64,000 nt of DNA from Pycnopodia helianthoides (GCA_032158295.1 CM063259.1:11838075-11902074), one strand, 5' to 3'. Shown: positions 34,949 to 47,670, counted from the stretch's first letter. Numbers and translations: made by a program. The notes: generated by a model not told the origin, from the letters alone.

Positions 34949-35224
34949 CAGGGCCAAATTTCTGGTTCATATAAGTATGTAAATTTTCGTGCTTACTGCA
35001 GCAGAAAAAATTGCCTGAGTGTACTGTAAGCGTATTTCACAGGTTAGCAAGAAAATTGGGCGGCCAGCTTGCGCATTCACCATGGATTTGCATTGTTACG
35101 GCATTCTTTTTCACAGCAAGGTTAGCATGATTTTTTGGTTCGCTTACGCCCGGATAGCAGAACTGTGGAATGGAAACTCGGTAAGCACAAAATCGGCCGT
35201 TAAGCAGCTCTATGACATTGGGCC
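34949..35224. mobile_element. family A long variant
   Basis: CAGGGCCAAATTTCTGGTTC at the left and AAGCAGCTCTATGACATTGG at the right. The interior carries AAGCGTATTTCACAGGTTAG, shared with 3845-4081. Confidence 0.55.
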
Positions 35225-38089
35225 TACATGTAGATGTACTTATGTACAATGTACTTCTACTCTCAGTTTGTTTGTTGCACATGACATTTATGCATTGTAC
35301 ATACCTACACATTATAAAATACAACACAACTATTAGTATAGCTCACTTCATGAGCACAGTGTGCTTGTGGTGGGAAGTGTACACAGTGCGAATTTTGTTT
35401 CAAGGTGAACAGCCATCTTTCAGTTTCAAGTCTTCGTTTTCTTTCGAAAGCGATAACTTAGTACAAGTCAAAGATAGTCACTTTGTGTTTGTTTATATGA
35501 ACCTAAAATACTCAACACAACACCCAAATCTTTCTGTTGGATAAAAAAATTAAAATAAAAAACCAATTGCCGTGTATCTTTAAAATTAGTTTAAAGTGGC
35601 TCGTTGCACCGTGTTTCCAATATCTACCAATATTATTTATTCCAAATTCTAAAACATCAACATCCCCCATCAAAATACAGTGCATGCTCTAGAATTCCTA
35701 CATTGTTCAACCAGCACACCACAATTAAATATTAAACGGTTTCATAATTCATAAAAACTGTCCAGGACCTCTGAATGCTCCATATCTTTTTAATTTCTCC
35801 CCCTCAAAAATCTATTTAAAAAAAAGTAATAATAATTTATTACAACATCTCGTCAGCTGCACCTCTTTTGTTCAGAACAGACGTTGCCTCAGCAAGAAAC
35901 CGTAACATGGTGGATCACCATACAGCCTCCCCCCCCCACCCTCCCACCTTCCCCACCACCAAATAATAAAAAAATCTCTTAATGAAATTCCACTCCTCAC
36001 ACTGGCCGGTCGGGTTTACGGTGCATTAGACGCATTCCTTTCCGATAAGGTAATGAAACGTCCGTTTCTCCACTCAGACAGTGAGAGCTGAAGCGTGGGT
36101 GCTCAGCGGTTGTGCTGCTCCAAGATTAATAAAATTTATAAATTAATCCGCACTCATTTAGCAACTTGGGGGAGCTAGGCGTGTGGTTTGACTTTTAACG
36201 GTGGTGGCAAGCGCGAAAACCGGGTCCCTATTATGAATACTGTGTCAGAGAGTTTCGAAAAAATCCATAATAATCTGTCAATTTAAAAAAACGAGGAGAA
36301 AAAAAACAAACAGATTTTGAAACTCTATTGAGATACATCACCTTAAATAATAAATCCTTCTTTTTTTTGAGGGGGGGGGGGTTGGGAAGGGGGGATGAGT
36401 TGAAGATATAAACAAGTTGACTGGCCTAAGTTTAGAACATGTCTAAATAAACTTGCAACTTTGAAATCAGATTTTTGTGCCAATGTCTTTATTTTTGTGT
36501 AAAAAGCATTTTGCAACATTTTTACTACGCATTATAAATATCTTTAATTATCATTACTACAACAAAGACTTGGTGAGATTTCTGCAGTGTTTCCTTACAC
36601 ACAGAGATGTTCTTCGTTTCACAGAGACTACTGAATGATTTTTAAAAATACATATGAGTTTCAATTTGAGAAGTTCATCCAAAAGAATACGTTGATATTT
36701 GTCCACACAAGCATTTAAGGAATTCCAAGCAGAGTTTAATCACAACTCCCCCCAACCACCCACGAAATATAAAAAGGAAAAACAAATAAAGCAGTGAACA
36801 GCATACAGTAGCAAAAGTTTACACAAAGTGTACAAGGAATACCAAATACGGTAAACAAGTACACATCTTATGAGCAATCAAATTGCATTTGAGTAAACAA
36901 TAACAACTACGGTACATCTGGATCAAGCACCATGCACCAGCACATGTAACTTCAACACCTGTACACACAATCACGCCTGTTCGGTGTTTACAGTTTGTTT
37001 GAAAAATAACGTTGATAACAAAAAAAATTGACCCAAATTTGACCGGCACTGATCTCTGCCAGCATTCGATGACAAGCTACATGTACCGTCACTAGATAGC
37101 AATGTGCTGGTAGTATCTGGTCTGGGCCTCCTGCACGAACAATGGCAATGGCTTCCACAGAAAAGAACAGGGGGGGGGGGAAATCTACTGAAATAACAGA
37201 CTTAAATTACCTTCACATGACTGAACGCCAGTGCTACCATCAACTCTATCTTTTGAATGGATTAGTAAAATCTTAAAACAATAAACCCGCAACTGAATTA
37301 ACGGCCAAGGAGCCGATTGTCTGAAACAATGGATGTTTCTGTAAAAAAAAAATGACGTTCATGGTTTAGTCATGCCGAAGGCCAGCTTGTAAATTTCCCT
37401 GCAAGTCTGGTTAATTGGGTCGCCGTAATTCATCAGGCAATAAAAATATGACCTTAGAGAAATCTGAACAGACAGTCATTGAAACCGGGCCCACAGCATC
37501 TGGCCCAATGAAACAGCAAATTTAAAGTTGCATGGCCCAATTTTGTCTGATTTATTAGTAATTTTTTTAATAATTTTTTTATAAATGTTTTCTGATTGAA
37601 CTTTGACACATGAAAAGCACAACATCTTTTTTATACATGTACAATTGTATGCCACAGAAAATGAACAAAATACATGTAACATGCAAAAATGTTTGTACTT
37701 GGCTGATTGATGTGAATTAATGACGTGATCCCGACAAGAACTCATTTCCAGTTTTTAATTACCTATCACTAATCATTGGTGGATTTTTCTGTGCAATGCC
37801 TTACATGAAAGCTTTTATCTTTCTCCAATCTATACAAATAGCTATTTAGAAATCAAATCTGAATTTTTGGTGTCACATCGGCCAATGTGGCCAACATCGG
37901 CCAATTGGTGTCAAATCGTAAGCCATTTTTTAAGAAGGCACTTTGACTTGACCTAAATGTTGATTTCAAGCAGACTGCAATTAGATATAATTCTAAACCA
38001 TATCGGCCACTATGTTGGCTGTTCCCTAGGAGCAATGATTACTAATTTACAAAGCTCAGTCACAATAATTGTGAGATGAGCACAGCCTT
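35225..38089. other. 2.9 kb non-coding, mostly unique
   Basis: Contains a CpG-retaining, repeat-free patch at 35,990-36,260 and G runs at 36,371 and 37,170. No family copies and no exon structure were found. Confidence 0.45.
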
Positions 38090-38226
38090 GAAAGGGCGAG
38101 GCAGTCTTCCTTGATAAAGGGCACCTCTGCCAGGGAAATGTAAATTGCTACCAGGACATTTCAAAGGGTACCAAGGGCAATGGCCAGGGGCATGGAAGCG
38201 ATTGCCTCCGTGAAATATCAGGCCTG
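38090..38226. mobile_element. family C element
   Basis: GAAAGGGCGAGGCAGTCTTC, AAAGGGCACCTCTGCC, CATTTCAAAGGGTACCAAGG and ATTGCCTCCGTGAAATATCA then GGCCTG. The left end is degraded. Confidence 0.6.
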
Positions 38227-40108
38227 TAGCCGACATCATAAAGCTACTCAGCTCCAAAAAAAGTGTTAAGCACAGAGTTTATTAATGTACAAGTTTCCAC
38301 ACTGAATACCCTAAAAAGTGGTACTTTTAAGAATGCACAATCAGAGACAGTTCTACAGTACAGTACTGTAGAATGTTCATGATGTACATGTAGGTCAACT
38401 GGTGACAAAATAACATCCTCCTCCCTGGAAACTGAACTGCTACAATGTAATACTTTGTGATACAAAGTATAAATGTCATGTTGCTACATTGTATTACATG
38501 TTCAGGATACTGTGAGCAATGTAATACAAAGTGGCAAAGTAAAAGGCTACTGCTGTTTCATGTTATGTGCCAGTTTGAAATTGGAGCTGGCTTTACAAAA
38601 AATGTATACATTTTATACATGTCAAAAATAACACAGGGTTCTTCCCATGTATTTATTACACAAGCTAGCATATTGGGCCAAAAGGTGTGAATTGCAACAA
38701 TATGCAAAAATAATAATACAACTTGTTTTCTTCTTCTGCTTCCAAGTTTTGAAAGATCCTGGGAAGAACCCTGCATCAGAACTTTTTTTAAACATTTTAA
38801 AATGTTGGTAGCAAGATAACTGGATTATGAAATTGATGAATAGTTATTCCATTCTAAAGAAAAACATATGTAAATGATGCCTTTAAAAAAAAACTGCTCT
38901 TGTAAAACCTTCAAGGATTTAACACTCACAAAAAAAAACCACCCAGACAAACGTTTCACAAACTTTCTCTATTTGTCAATAACTTAAAAAAATACTGTCA
39001 TTACTTCCACCCAACCTCTCCTTACCCCTTCTCTTTCAATTAGAAAAAAACAACAACAGCAACAACGATGCAGCGAGCGTATTTTTTTCTTTTTGAAAGG
39101 ATTTTGAAATTCCGACTTTCTTTGTTGCTAATGCCGGATTAAAATGTCCACTTCATGTCAACTGTGCCACAATGACGGGGCAGATTACCGCAAACACTGG
39201 CCGGATGGTCGCCCTTTCACAACATGCCCAAATAACACCCATTAGGCCGATTATTGAAAGGTTATAGGAATCACCTGGTAGACCGCCGCTCATTGTTGTG
39301 TGGTTTGTTATGGGGGGCACCAGTTGGTAACAAGGAAGGGGAGAATAACATGGTTGAGGGTTGCCTGTTTTGTTTCCTTGTTTGTTTCTTCGCTTAGTCC
39401 ACGTTTGGGTACACAGTGGACATAAAGTGGCTGACAATTTTTGTTGTATTACCGGCCCCAGGGTTGAAATTTATGGTAATGCTAAGCAAACTAATGTTAC
39501 AAGGGGAGAAACTGTATAAAGGGTTGATCACGGTTTTGTCATCTTTTAGTCATGTCCCCTGTGTGCAACCCTTAAAAAAACAACTAATTCTCATCATACC
39601 AAAATGGACACAGACTATTTTGTCATTCAAGTAAAATCAGTAAAATCAAATGTCTGCTCTTCCCTTGCTTCTTAAAAGTGTATAACTGTAAGGTGCCCTT
39701 GTTCTGTTTACAGACATTTCACATCACTGAAATAGCCCAAATGCACATTTAAGAAAAAATTACAACGCTCTGAACTCAGTTCTCCAAGAGTTTTTCAATT
39801 AAAACCACCGAAGCAGTGTTTCTGCTTTATCAACTTCACCCCACTACCCCTGTGACCTTTTTTAACAATGAGTTGGTTTTTTTTTCTTTCTACTTTTCAA
39901 CCCTGGGAGAAAAGTGGGAAATACAATTAAGCAATTCCATCGCAGTAAATCCCTCCCCGAGGCCTGGATAGGGACACTATTGACGGCACTAATGGGAATT
40001 CTTTATGTTCAGACGTGGTGGTTGCTGGTAAACTGAATACCTAGGGTTCAAGTTTGGCAGGAACACACACATGACGCAGCAGCAACTCAAACTTTCAGTG
40101 TTTGGGAG
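38227..40108. other. non-coding, no repeat family recognised
   Basis: Two short perfect-arm hairpins occur: TTCTACAGTAC/GTACTGTAGAA (38351-38373) and TACTTTGT-GAT-ACAAAGTA (38451-38469). No gene signal; frames are short and overlapping. Confidence 0.4.
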
Positions 40109-40635
40109 AATCAACTTTACAGTCATCTTCTTTTGTAAACATGCAATTTGTCTTTTCGTGGCCAAGACCACAGCGTGTTGGCTTGGTTCCAGGCCTGGAA
40201 TTGCACAGAGGACACAGAGGCCATGGCCGCTGTTGCCCCTGGTCTTAACTGAGGTGCCCCTTCAACAGTTTTCGCAAGACTTTATGAATATTTTCAAAAA
40301 GAATTCCACAACGCAAAAAAAGAAAATGGCCTTGCCCTCTCAAAGTTGAAACTCCATGCCCGAGTATGGTAGAATTAAAACTTTCCAGTCATTTGGTTTT
40401 GTAAACATGCAGTTTTGTCTTATGGTCAAGACTACATTTATGTAGGGATCAGGCTGGCTAGGTTCCAGGCTTGGAATTGCACAGATGACACAGAGGCCAT
40501 GGCCTTTATTGCCCTGGTCTTGGCCTTGGTGCAACTTCAAAAGTTTCTCCAAGACTTTAAGATTTTCCAATGGCGTTCCCCTACAAATGCAAAAAGAATA
40601 TGGCCTTGCCCCCTCGAAGATGAAATTCCACAACG
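40109..40635. repeat. tandem pair of family C copies with shared flank
   Basis: Two ~265 bp units each contain TTTTGTAAACATGCA, GGTTCCAGGC, TGGAATTGCACAGA, ACACAGAGGCCATGGCC and TGGCCTTGCCC. The shared upstream flank shows the locus was duplicated as a block rather than hit twice. Confidence 0.7.
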
Positions 40636-41842
40636 CATGGCTGGTATTTTACCCTGCTTTTCACCTCATTGGACCCTGTTTTCCAATCCCATTTCAGACC
40701 TAGTATTTGTGGACTATATTTTCAGTCCTTACACAGCTTCTTTTCCCCCCAATTATCCTCCCACATTTAAAACTAAACATTTTTCTCACAAGCACAGGTT
40801 ACTTTAAGACCCACATGTTGCAGAGCTGGCATCGTTTCAGCAGAGTTCACCAACATGTAAAAAAAAGGCTTGGCGCACCGCCACGCTTTCCGTGGCCCCC
40901 GACACGTCCTCAGAAGTTGCCGCCAAGGTTCAAAATCCGTCTGCCACGTTTTTTTCCTCACACTTTTTTTTTCAAGTTCATGCATTTCAGAGTTCAAATG
41001 CAATCTTTTAAAACCTTTGCTCAAAGAAGTCAGGAGGAAGTGGCCATCAGGAATCACCTCAGAGAGCATCACTATGAGCAATCAACATTTTCCTGGTGCC
41101 CTTAGGCGGGCCCCAGACCCCACACGCTGTAAAGACTCTGTGCTTTGTGCCTGATCCGATAGACACCAACCCCCCCCCCCGCACCAACCTTTAATGTTTA
41201 AAGTTGGAGCACACTGTATTAAGATCCCTTTTGTTCCCAGATCTCTTATTTTTTAAATAAGGCTATATACATGTAGTAAGAAAACAATTATCCACTTCCT
41301 GTTCTCTTGGTGTTTGGGTTTTTCGAGATAATTGCTATTAACTGACACATTTTTTTCTCAAGCTGTTTCCTATTTCAAATTGTCAATTAACTAAATTGAC
41401 ATTTTATTAAAATTACATTACACCAATTCTTCACAACTTCTCCACAGAAACACCTGATAACCCAAGGGAAATACGAGCACACATGTTTGACCAAAAAGAC
41501 GACAAGGACACGAACACGAACACGAGCCCGGCCGACCGGAGAAGAATAAAGAAAAAAATGACAGCGGGGGTGAAAGAGAAGACAGGAAATATGATACCTT
41601 TCATCAGAATGGTCCTGAAGCGAAACCTTCTGGCTTTATTAGGTCGGATCGTTATCAGCGCATCGTTATCAGAGCCAATTACTAGACAAACGGCGGAAGG
41701 TATATTCCTTGAGATGTGGCGGCTGTTTTTCACCCGTGTTGTTCTAACAAACGCTTTTCAAGCAATTAAGTCATGATTCATAGTTCTTTTTGTTCTAAAT
41801 AAGAAAGAGGGGAAACCACGTAATCTGTAAACAACCGGAGAC
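40636..41842. other. non-coding, no repeat family recognised
   Basis: Opposing frames at 40707-41154 and 41431-41776 have no recognisable domain. A C run lies at 41,170-41,180. Confidence 0.4.
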
Positions 41843-42205
41843 TTAAAGGTATTGTACAGGATTGGTAGAGCTGATAAAATAGCCCCAGACAGTGTTCATG
41901 TTTTGTGTGATTCAATATATGCATGAACAAACAAACCTGTGAAAGGTTGAGCTCAATTGGTCATCAAGGTCACGAGAAAATAGTGAAAAGAGACCTTATG
42001 TGTTTTCTGTTTTTTCGAACATCACGTTTTTATCACACGCGATAAAAACTATTGTTTTACTCATTTCCCAGAAACGATAGCATTTTAGGCAGAAATATTT
42101 TAAGGAACCCTTTCTACCATTGCTTACTTTAAACCATGTAAGTTATGTGTGAATCTGTGAACATTTGTGTTTTTCGATCTTACCAATGATGTATAGGGCC
42201 TTTAA
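41843..42205. mobile_element. family E element, copy 3
   Basis: TTAAAGGTATTGTACAGGAT to GATGTATAGGGCCTTTAA. The central palindrome has changed to TTTTTATCACACGCGATAAAAA. Confidence 0.8.
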
Positions 42206-42342
42206 AGATGCAAGGGTGGTAGTACGTATATAATGTAACAGGGGTGCGATCGTCAAGTGCCTTGATCTATTTTACAGTGCACTTTACAATTCAGGGTTAG
42301 GCCGTGTCCGAACTTGTTCAAAGTTCAATCTACGATAAAACT

Positions 42343-42526
42343 CCCGGGCCAAATTTTATAAAACTTGCCAAGCAGAGAAATATTTTGCTGAGCTGGAACA
42401 GGTTACCAGCCAAAATTCCATAAAGTTTACATTGTTGCCACTGGTGCCCCACTCACTTTCTGCTTAGAAAAAGAAATTGCTTAGCATGGTTTTCTGCTTA
42501 AAACAGCTTTATGAAATTGGGCCCCG
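42343..42526. mobile_element. family A foldback
   Basis: CCCGGGCCAAATTTTATAAA and CTTTATGAAATTGGGCCCC ends around GGTTACCAGCCAAAATTCC. Confidence 0.8.
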
Positions 42527-43458
42527 AAATCAGGAAGAAGTCCAGATAAAAATCACAGTCAGCTCACTGGGAAACCTTCTGATGTTTACGCAAAGAGTTG
42601 TTGCTCAGAGGGCGCAAATTTTCAGTTAACGAGGATCGGAAGAATCCGATAAAGGGTCTGAAGCTGTATACTAGAGTATCTCTGCCTTAGAGGTTTTTAA
42701 ACTCAAGATTCTGAAATGATGTTCGTCCCCGACGGATGTTTTTCTGATCCTTCGGGAGGAGGTGGGGGGGGGGTATCAACGCCATCGACGAGTGTAACAC
42801 GTACACTGACTCGTTAATGATATGCATAAGCTTGAAAGGGTCTTCGAATAAACCGCCATGCAGAGTACCGGGGTCGTTCTGATCTCCTCAAAGTCGTGAC
42901 TCTCGTTTAAGATGCTTACTGTCGCCGTCAGCACTAGCTCTATGCATCACACGTTCACACCCGTACAGGCAACGCTTCGGGCTGCAGCTGCAAATGTCAA
43001 ATCAGCGTCCGTGTTGTTTAGGACATGATCTTACTCCCCAGGAAAGTAATATCCCTTTTTGTGTGCGGCAGCGTACATTATTTTATATATGCACAGAGCT
43101 CGGTAATCCACATGAAGAGGTCCTATAAATACCCTAAAACCCTTTTGCAAGTTGATTTCTTTAAACCAGGAGCAACTGCTGTAAATTTTCATCGGAGTAA
43201 CAAATTTTGTCCACATGCCTGAACAGTAACAGCGGAGCAAAAAACCAATCAATTCTTGATTTATAAGAAAAACCACTCTCTGTAAACCAAGCCTGTGTGT
43301 TTGTGCAGGGTGTAGTTCAAATTCATGAAGCCAAACTAATCCACGCAAATTAAATAACAACACAGTGTGTGTACAGTTCAGTAAATAAATTATTAAATAT
43401 TTGTTGTCACAAAGAATTTTAAGAAAAGTGGTTTTACGAACATGTTACTTCTTCAATT
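42527..43458. other. non-coding, CpG-retaining unique stretch
   Basis: 42,590-43,020 keeps many CpGs (GACGAGTG, CTCGTTAATGATATGC, GTCGCCGTCAGC) and no repeats. It might be a conserved regulatory element or exon-adjacent DNA, but no reading frame with splice sites is evident. Confidence 0.35.
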
Positions 43459-43665
43459 CAGGGGGGATTTTCATCTACTGAGCACACAAGATCGCTAAGC
43501 ACTGAAATATGTTGCTTAGCAAAACAAAAAAAGTTACCAGCCAAACAGAGATCCATTAATGGTTTGTGGCTGGTCCCCTGGGAAAATTTGTGCTGAGCAG
43601 TAAAATCAACTAGGCGATAAAGTATGTCCTGCTTTTAAAACAGCTCTTCAGAAATTAGGTCCTGG
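43459..43665. mobile_element. family A foldback, diverged
   Basis: Left CAGGGGGGATTTTCAT and right CAGAAATTAGGTCCTGG are decayed ends. The core retains GTTACCAGCCAAACAGAG and GGCTGGTCCCC. Confidence 0.6.
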
Positions 43666-43957
43666 CCTTCAGACCACATTCTACTATCTGGTAGCAGGTC
43701 AGTCGCCAGTCTCAAGGGACTGTGATACTAGGCTGCTTGTCTTAATAATTGAAGACAAGTCAACTGAATTTTTAATACCCAATCCCAGGTTGACCTCAGT
43801 GGAATGTGAACCTGTGTCATGGGGATGGAAAGGCATCACTATATATATTTGACCATGTCATTTATGATTTGTGTGCAAAAAGTACAGACCGTGTACTAGA
43901 GTAGTACATTTTTCATCGGCTGGTAAATACACAACTTTGTTTACAGGATTAAGGAAC

Positions 43958-44099
43958 CAGGGTCCGATTTCATAGAGCTGCTTTTAAGCACACAAAATAG
44001 CTTTCACACAAAAACAATTTTGCTCACCAAACTAAGGTTACCAGATAGGCAGGAAAATGTTAAAATGCACAATTTTCTACTTAAGCAGCTCTACGACCA
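43958..44099. mobile_element. family A foldback, shortened
   Basis: CAGGGTCCGATTTCATAGAG at the left, AAGCAGCTCTACGACC at the right, and about 40 bp of core missing. Confidence 0.6.
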
Positions 44100-44145
44100 A
44101 AAGACAAACATTTGGTGCTCTACTGCTCTGCAATGTTTTTTGCTA

Positions 44146-44375
44146 TTAACCCTCCTACTGTCAGTGACTCTTGGCAACATTTCCCAGTAAGCTGACCAAC
44201 CATTTGAAACCATTCGACTGCCAAGGTTGTGTACGGTGGCACAACTGTGCACAGAACTAACTGTGTACTGTGTACATGCATTCCCTCATGGTATCATACT
44301 GCAGGCTTGCATAGTTTATCTATCATTCAAAACCAGAGTGAATGGTATTGAATGGTCAGACAGCAATGGGTTTTA
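44146..44375. mobile_element. family P piggyBac-like miniature element, copy 1 (no SINE)
   Basis: TTAACCCTCCTACTGTC at the left; the right end GACAGCAATGGGTTTTAG is a decayed inverse. The interior AACCATTTGAAACCATTCG is the empty form of the site occupied by a SINE in copy 2. Confidence 0.7.
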
Positions 44376-45152
44376 GATAAATTGGGCTCAGGCTGAACAT
44401 ACACCAATAACTGACCAATCCCCCCCCCAAAAAAAATAATTGAAAATAAATAAATAAAAATGAAGGTTTCTGTCAAGAAATATTCAAACAATATCGGGAG
44501 GGGGGGGGGGAGGGGGGTGTTTGGAGATGAACATTTGGTTAAAAAAACATTTTCTTTGTAAATTTGTTATGGATTTCAATTTGATTTGAAGTGCTGGTCC
44601 AGTCACTGTCGAACCAAAATGAGGCATGAAGGGAAGTTACACTGGCCCCTTTAATGGGCGTGGGCTAATCAGCACCTTTTGAACCCCGGGAGAATCCGAC
44701 AAACATGGGCCACAGCGGCAGGAAGTTGAGGGACAGGGTACCCACCTGTGGTTTTCCGGAATTGAACTCACAGGCTATACATTGTAGGAGTTGGCAGCAC
44801 TAATGTCCCGGCCACATGAACTTGATTCGATAACAACCTTACAAAAACCCTAACCACATGGGAGCCATTCTCAAAGGGCTGTTGAGCGCAAATTATTCTG
44901 GGCACGGGAAGAAAACAAATGTTTTCCCACCAAAACAATTTCCAGTAGTTGATTGTTCAATTTTTTTCACCATGGCCACCCAACTCTATAAAAGCTGTTT
45001 AGGCACTTGTACAATCTGCTTAGCACAGAAAGATCTCGTAATTCACATTGCTGTGGCCAGTACCCCGCTATTTTGTCCGCTAAACATAATTTTCTTCCTT
45101 ACTTTATGTATGTATCTTTGGATGCTATTTGTAGTACTTAGCATCTGTGGAA
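44376..45152. other. non-coding, no repeat family recognised
   Basis: G-rich runs at 44,500-44,520 and an AAATAAATAAAT tract at 44,445. A 107-codon plus-strand frame at 44858-45181 has hydrophobic stretches, but no start context, domain or splice support. Confidence 0.4.
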
Positions 45153-45360
45153 TGTTGTGGCCGAGCAGTCCAGTTCAGTGACCTTACAAGTTCTGGTGTT
45201 GTTGGCAGTGTGGGTTCGAATCCCAGTCGTGGCATGTGTGTCCTTCAGCAAGGCACTTAACCATAATTACCCATACTTAGGATAGGGCGTAAAGCCGTAG
45301 GTCGTGTGTGCTGTGTAATGCACATAACAAGATCCCAGAACCCAGAACCGACCACCCAGA
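45153..45360 (+). mobile_element. tRNA-headed SINE, Ser/Leu type, copy 1
   Basis: TGTTGTGGCCGAGCAGTCC (box A region), GTGGGTTCGAATCCCAGTCG (box B) and TGTCCTTCAGCAAGGCACTT. The same head and post-head motif appear in the SINE at 57,113. The 3' limit is uncertain. Confidence 0.65.
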
Positions 45361-45545
45361 ACAGAGAAGGGGCTTGCCCCGGTGCTTCTCGTATGGTTTG
45401 GCAGCAAATCCACCACTGTGCTTCCCTAGTGAGGACTTTGATGCTTCACATTATGTGGTAATTCCTTCTCAACAAATCCCCCACCCGACTGCCCAACAGG
45501 TACATTGGTGAATAGTCAGTTACTGCACGGAGGATGGTAAACTCT

Positions 45546-45670
45546 AAGGCCGTGTCCAAATTGGTGGCTACGGCTACAGCTGAATTACCGCGTCATCATG
45601 CGCTTGAAATATAGGACATCCTTTGCGATGCCCTTAGCAACAGCCATAGCCATAGCTAAATCTGCCAAAG
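45546..45670 (+). mobile_element. family X repeat, copy 2
   Basis: AAGGCCGTGTCCAAATTGG, TGGCTACGGCTACAGCTG, CGCGTCATCATGCGCTTG and TAGCAACAGCCATAGCCAT. Reverse-complementary to the 10,531 copy. Confidence 0.6.
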
Positions 45671-45960
45671 TCAATGGTTGCACGGAGGCCCATGGAATAA
45701 TGAGTTCTCAATGTTGACTCAGACTAAATTATTCATGATTCTATGGTGACCACAATGTTGTGGTTAGGGTGGGGGTACCAGTCTGTCCATCAGGATGGAG
45801 CTTGTGGTTTATTTAGGGTTTAGCAGCTCAGGGAGCCGGAGATCACGGTCAAGGCCGTGACTTGGGCTGATCCTGTTATCATTCCTAGGATTTTAAAATT
45901 TGACACTCAGCAAATGTCACAAATTCTGCAGTGAATTTTAAAGGGAGCACTTCATTCTGT

Positions 45961-46080
45961 CAAAAGGGCAAGACATTCCTTGGTATGGGGCACCTCTGTG
46001 ACTTTGTACTGGAACAATTCAAGGGCACCGGGGCATGGAGGTAACTGCCTCCGCTGCCTCGGTGATGAATTATCACGCCT
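45961..46080. mobile_element. family C element
   Basis: AAAAGGGCAAGACATTCCTT, GGGGCACCTCTGTGAC, ACTGGAACAATTCAAGGGCA and CTGCCTCGGTGATGAAT. Confidence 0.55.
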
Positions 46081-46387
46081 GCACATCATGGATATGTGTG
46101 CATCCGCCCTCCAGTTAACCCATGACAGTCGGGTGACTCTTGCCTTTGATGTCATGCCCTCCCCTGTAGGAACCGCTAATGTATCTTCCAAATGCAGACG
46201 AGCCACTCAAAGTGGAGGGAAATTGCTTTGACCCTAACAAAGTTCAAGACTTGACACATACACGCACCAGGAATGAGATGTGGCAAAACGTGGAAATTCC
46301 TGCGAATGGTTTGTGGGGGCTGGGTTCCCGCAACTACAATTCAGGAGGTTTACGGCAGATACAGGTTGAACTTCTGACTGACACCCC

Positions 46388-46520
46388 GACACAAAGATGA
46401 GACCAAATAGGGAGACCGCCAACATAGAGCTATAGATCTAGCTCAGTTGTAGAGCATTTGCACGTTAATCCAGAGATGGCAGGTTCAAGTCCAGCCCTAG
46501 AAAAGTTTTCTTTGTTCAAC
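46388..46520 (+). mobile_element. family T fragment with tRNA-like sequence
   Basis: TCTAGCTCAGTTGTAGAGC, TTGCACGTTAATCCAGAG and CAGGTTCAAGTCCAGCC give the D arm, the GTT anticodon region and the T arm. The D loop has lost a G. No end repeats. Confidence 0.6.
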
Positions 46521-46945
46521 CGCAAATTACATGTGTACATACAATGTAAATGTACTTGTATACAGAGTGAACACTGTCGTTTGGCTATCCAACCACACAT
46601 TAATCCAATTTGTAGCTAGACATGTACCTCAATGTTCAACTTACTATAAGTTCAAACTCTAATTGCAGGAATTCTCTGAATCACATAGAGATCCTTGCAT
46701 GCATTACTGGCAATCAGTCTGTCTGGTTTTCAAAGTGCGGGACACAACAAACTTCCAGACACTCCGACGATAAAAGTTTGTTTTGAGATTGAACAGTCAT
46801 TTCTGTCTACCGAGGATCCGTCCTGCACGTTACACATGTTATGGCAGACACTTGTGCATAGAATGTTCGTCGAGCACTTCCTTTGTGTCTTCCAGAAACT
46901 ACTTAATTGGCTAGATCACTAGTTCTGCATTGTTAACACTGCCAT

Positions 46946-47010
46946 TTACCAAAGCCATAGCCACAGCCAACGCAGCAGCCACAGCCAACGCAGCAGCCAT
47001 AGCCGAAGCC
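46946..47010 (+). repeat. 18-bp tandem repeat
   Basis: CCACAGCCAACGCAGCAG occurs twice in tandem followed by the partial CCATAGCCGAAGCC, immediately left of the family M foldback. Confidence 0.7.
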
Positions 47011-47020
47011 TGTTGGGCAT

Positions 47021-47209
47021 TAGTCTTGGCCCAAGACGTCAGTGATCGGTAGCGGATATTCGTTGTAACTCATTATAGCGCGCCCTCTTACGGCCGGATT
47101 TAACCAACTTGACTGGCTCTCGCCGGATTTAACCAACCGTGAGAGGGCGAGCTATAACGAGTTACAACGATCATCCGCTACCGATCACTGACGTCTTGGG
47201 CCAAGACTA
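47021..47209. mobile_element. 189-bp foldback with 9-bp target duplication (Mutator-like size)
   Basis: TAGTCTTGGCCCAAGACGTC begins a ~70 bp arm; the right arm is its inverse at roughly 90% identity. GTTGGGCAT at 47012-47020 is exactly repeated at 47210-47218. A 9-bp duplication is typical of Mutator-like elements. No coding capacity. Confidence 0.9.
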
Positions 47210-47319
47210 GTTGGGCATCTGTTGTACACACTGTGTTGATCTGGGCACTGCTCTAGTCACCCTCACATAATTGTCATCAACAATTTTGTAGACAATCTCA
47301 TGCCTGACACTTACAATTC

Positions 47320-47428
47320 AAGGAGGCAATCGCCCCTTGCACCTGGCCATGGCCTTGGTACCCCCTTGAAACGTTCCAATAGAGATCTACCCTTTTCCCT
47401 CATACATGTAGAGGTGTCCTTCACTTCT
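47320..47428. repeat. family C fragment
   Basis: Reverse-oriented GGAGGCAATCGCCCC, CATGGCCTTGGTACC, CCTTGAAACGTTCCAATAG and AGAGGTGTCC. Confidence 0.5.
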
Positions 47429-47670
47429 TTCCCTGAGGCTTCCAATCAATTTTTCAACATTCACCAAATTTAAAACAGTCTCTCATTGAATTTCTGGCCA
47501 AACCACCGTCCAACCCTGTGAAATTTGAGCCAGATAGTTCTTTAAACCCAATAACATACATGTACCAAAACCCAAAGAGGTAAAATACACATTGTCCTCT
47601 AAAAGCAACGTGTATTCCGTATTTATGATAAATTCTCAAGGTGCTTCCTTGAATCGCAACCACAGCAGCA

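Noticed and set aside
40415..41154. Three overlapping plus-strand frames up to 132 codons
   Set aside because: The first part translates a family C copy and the rest has no domain or splice support.
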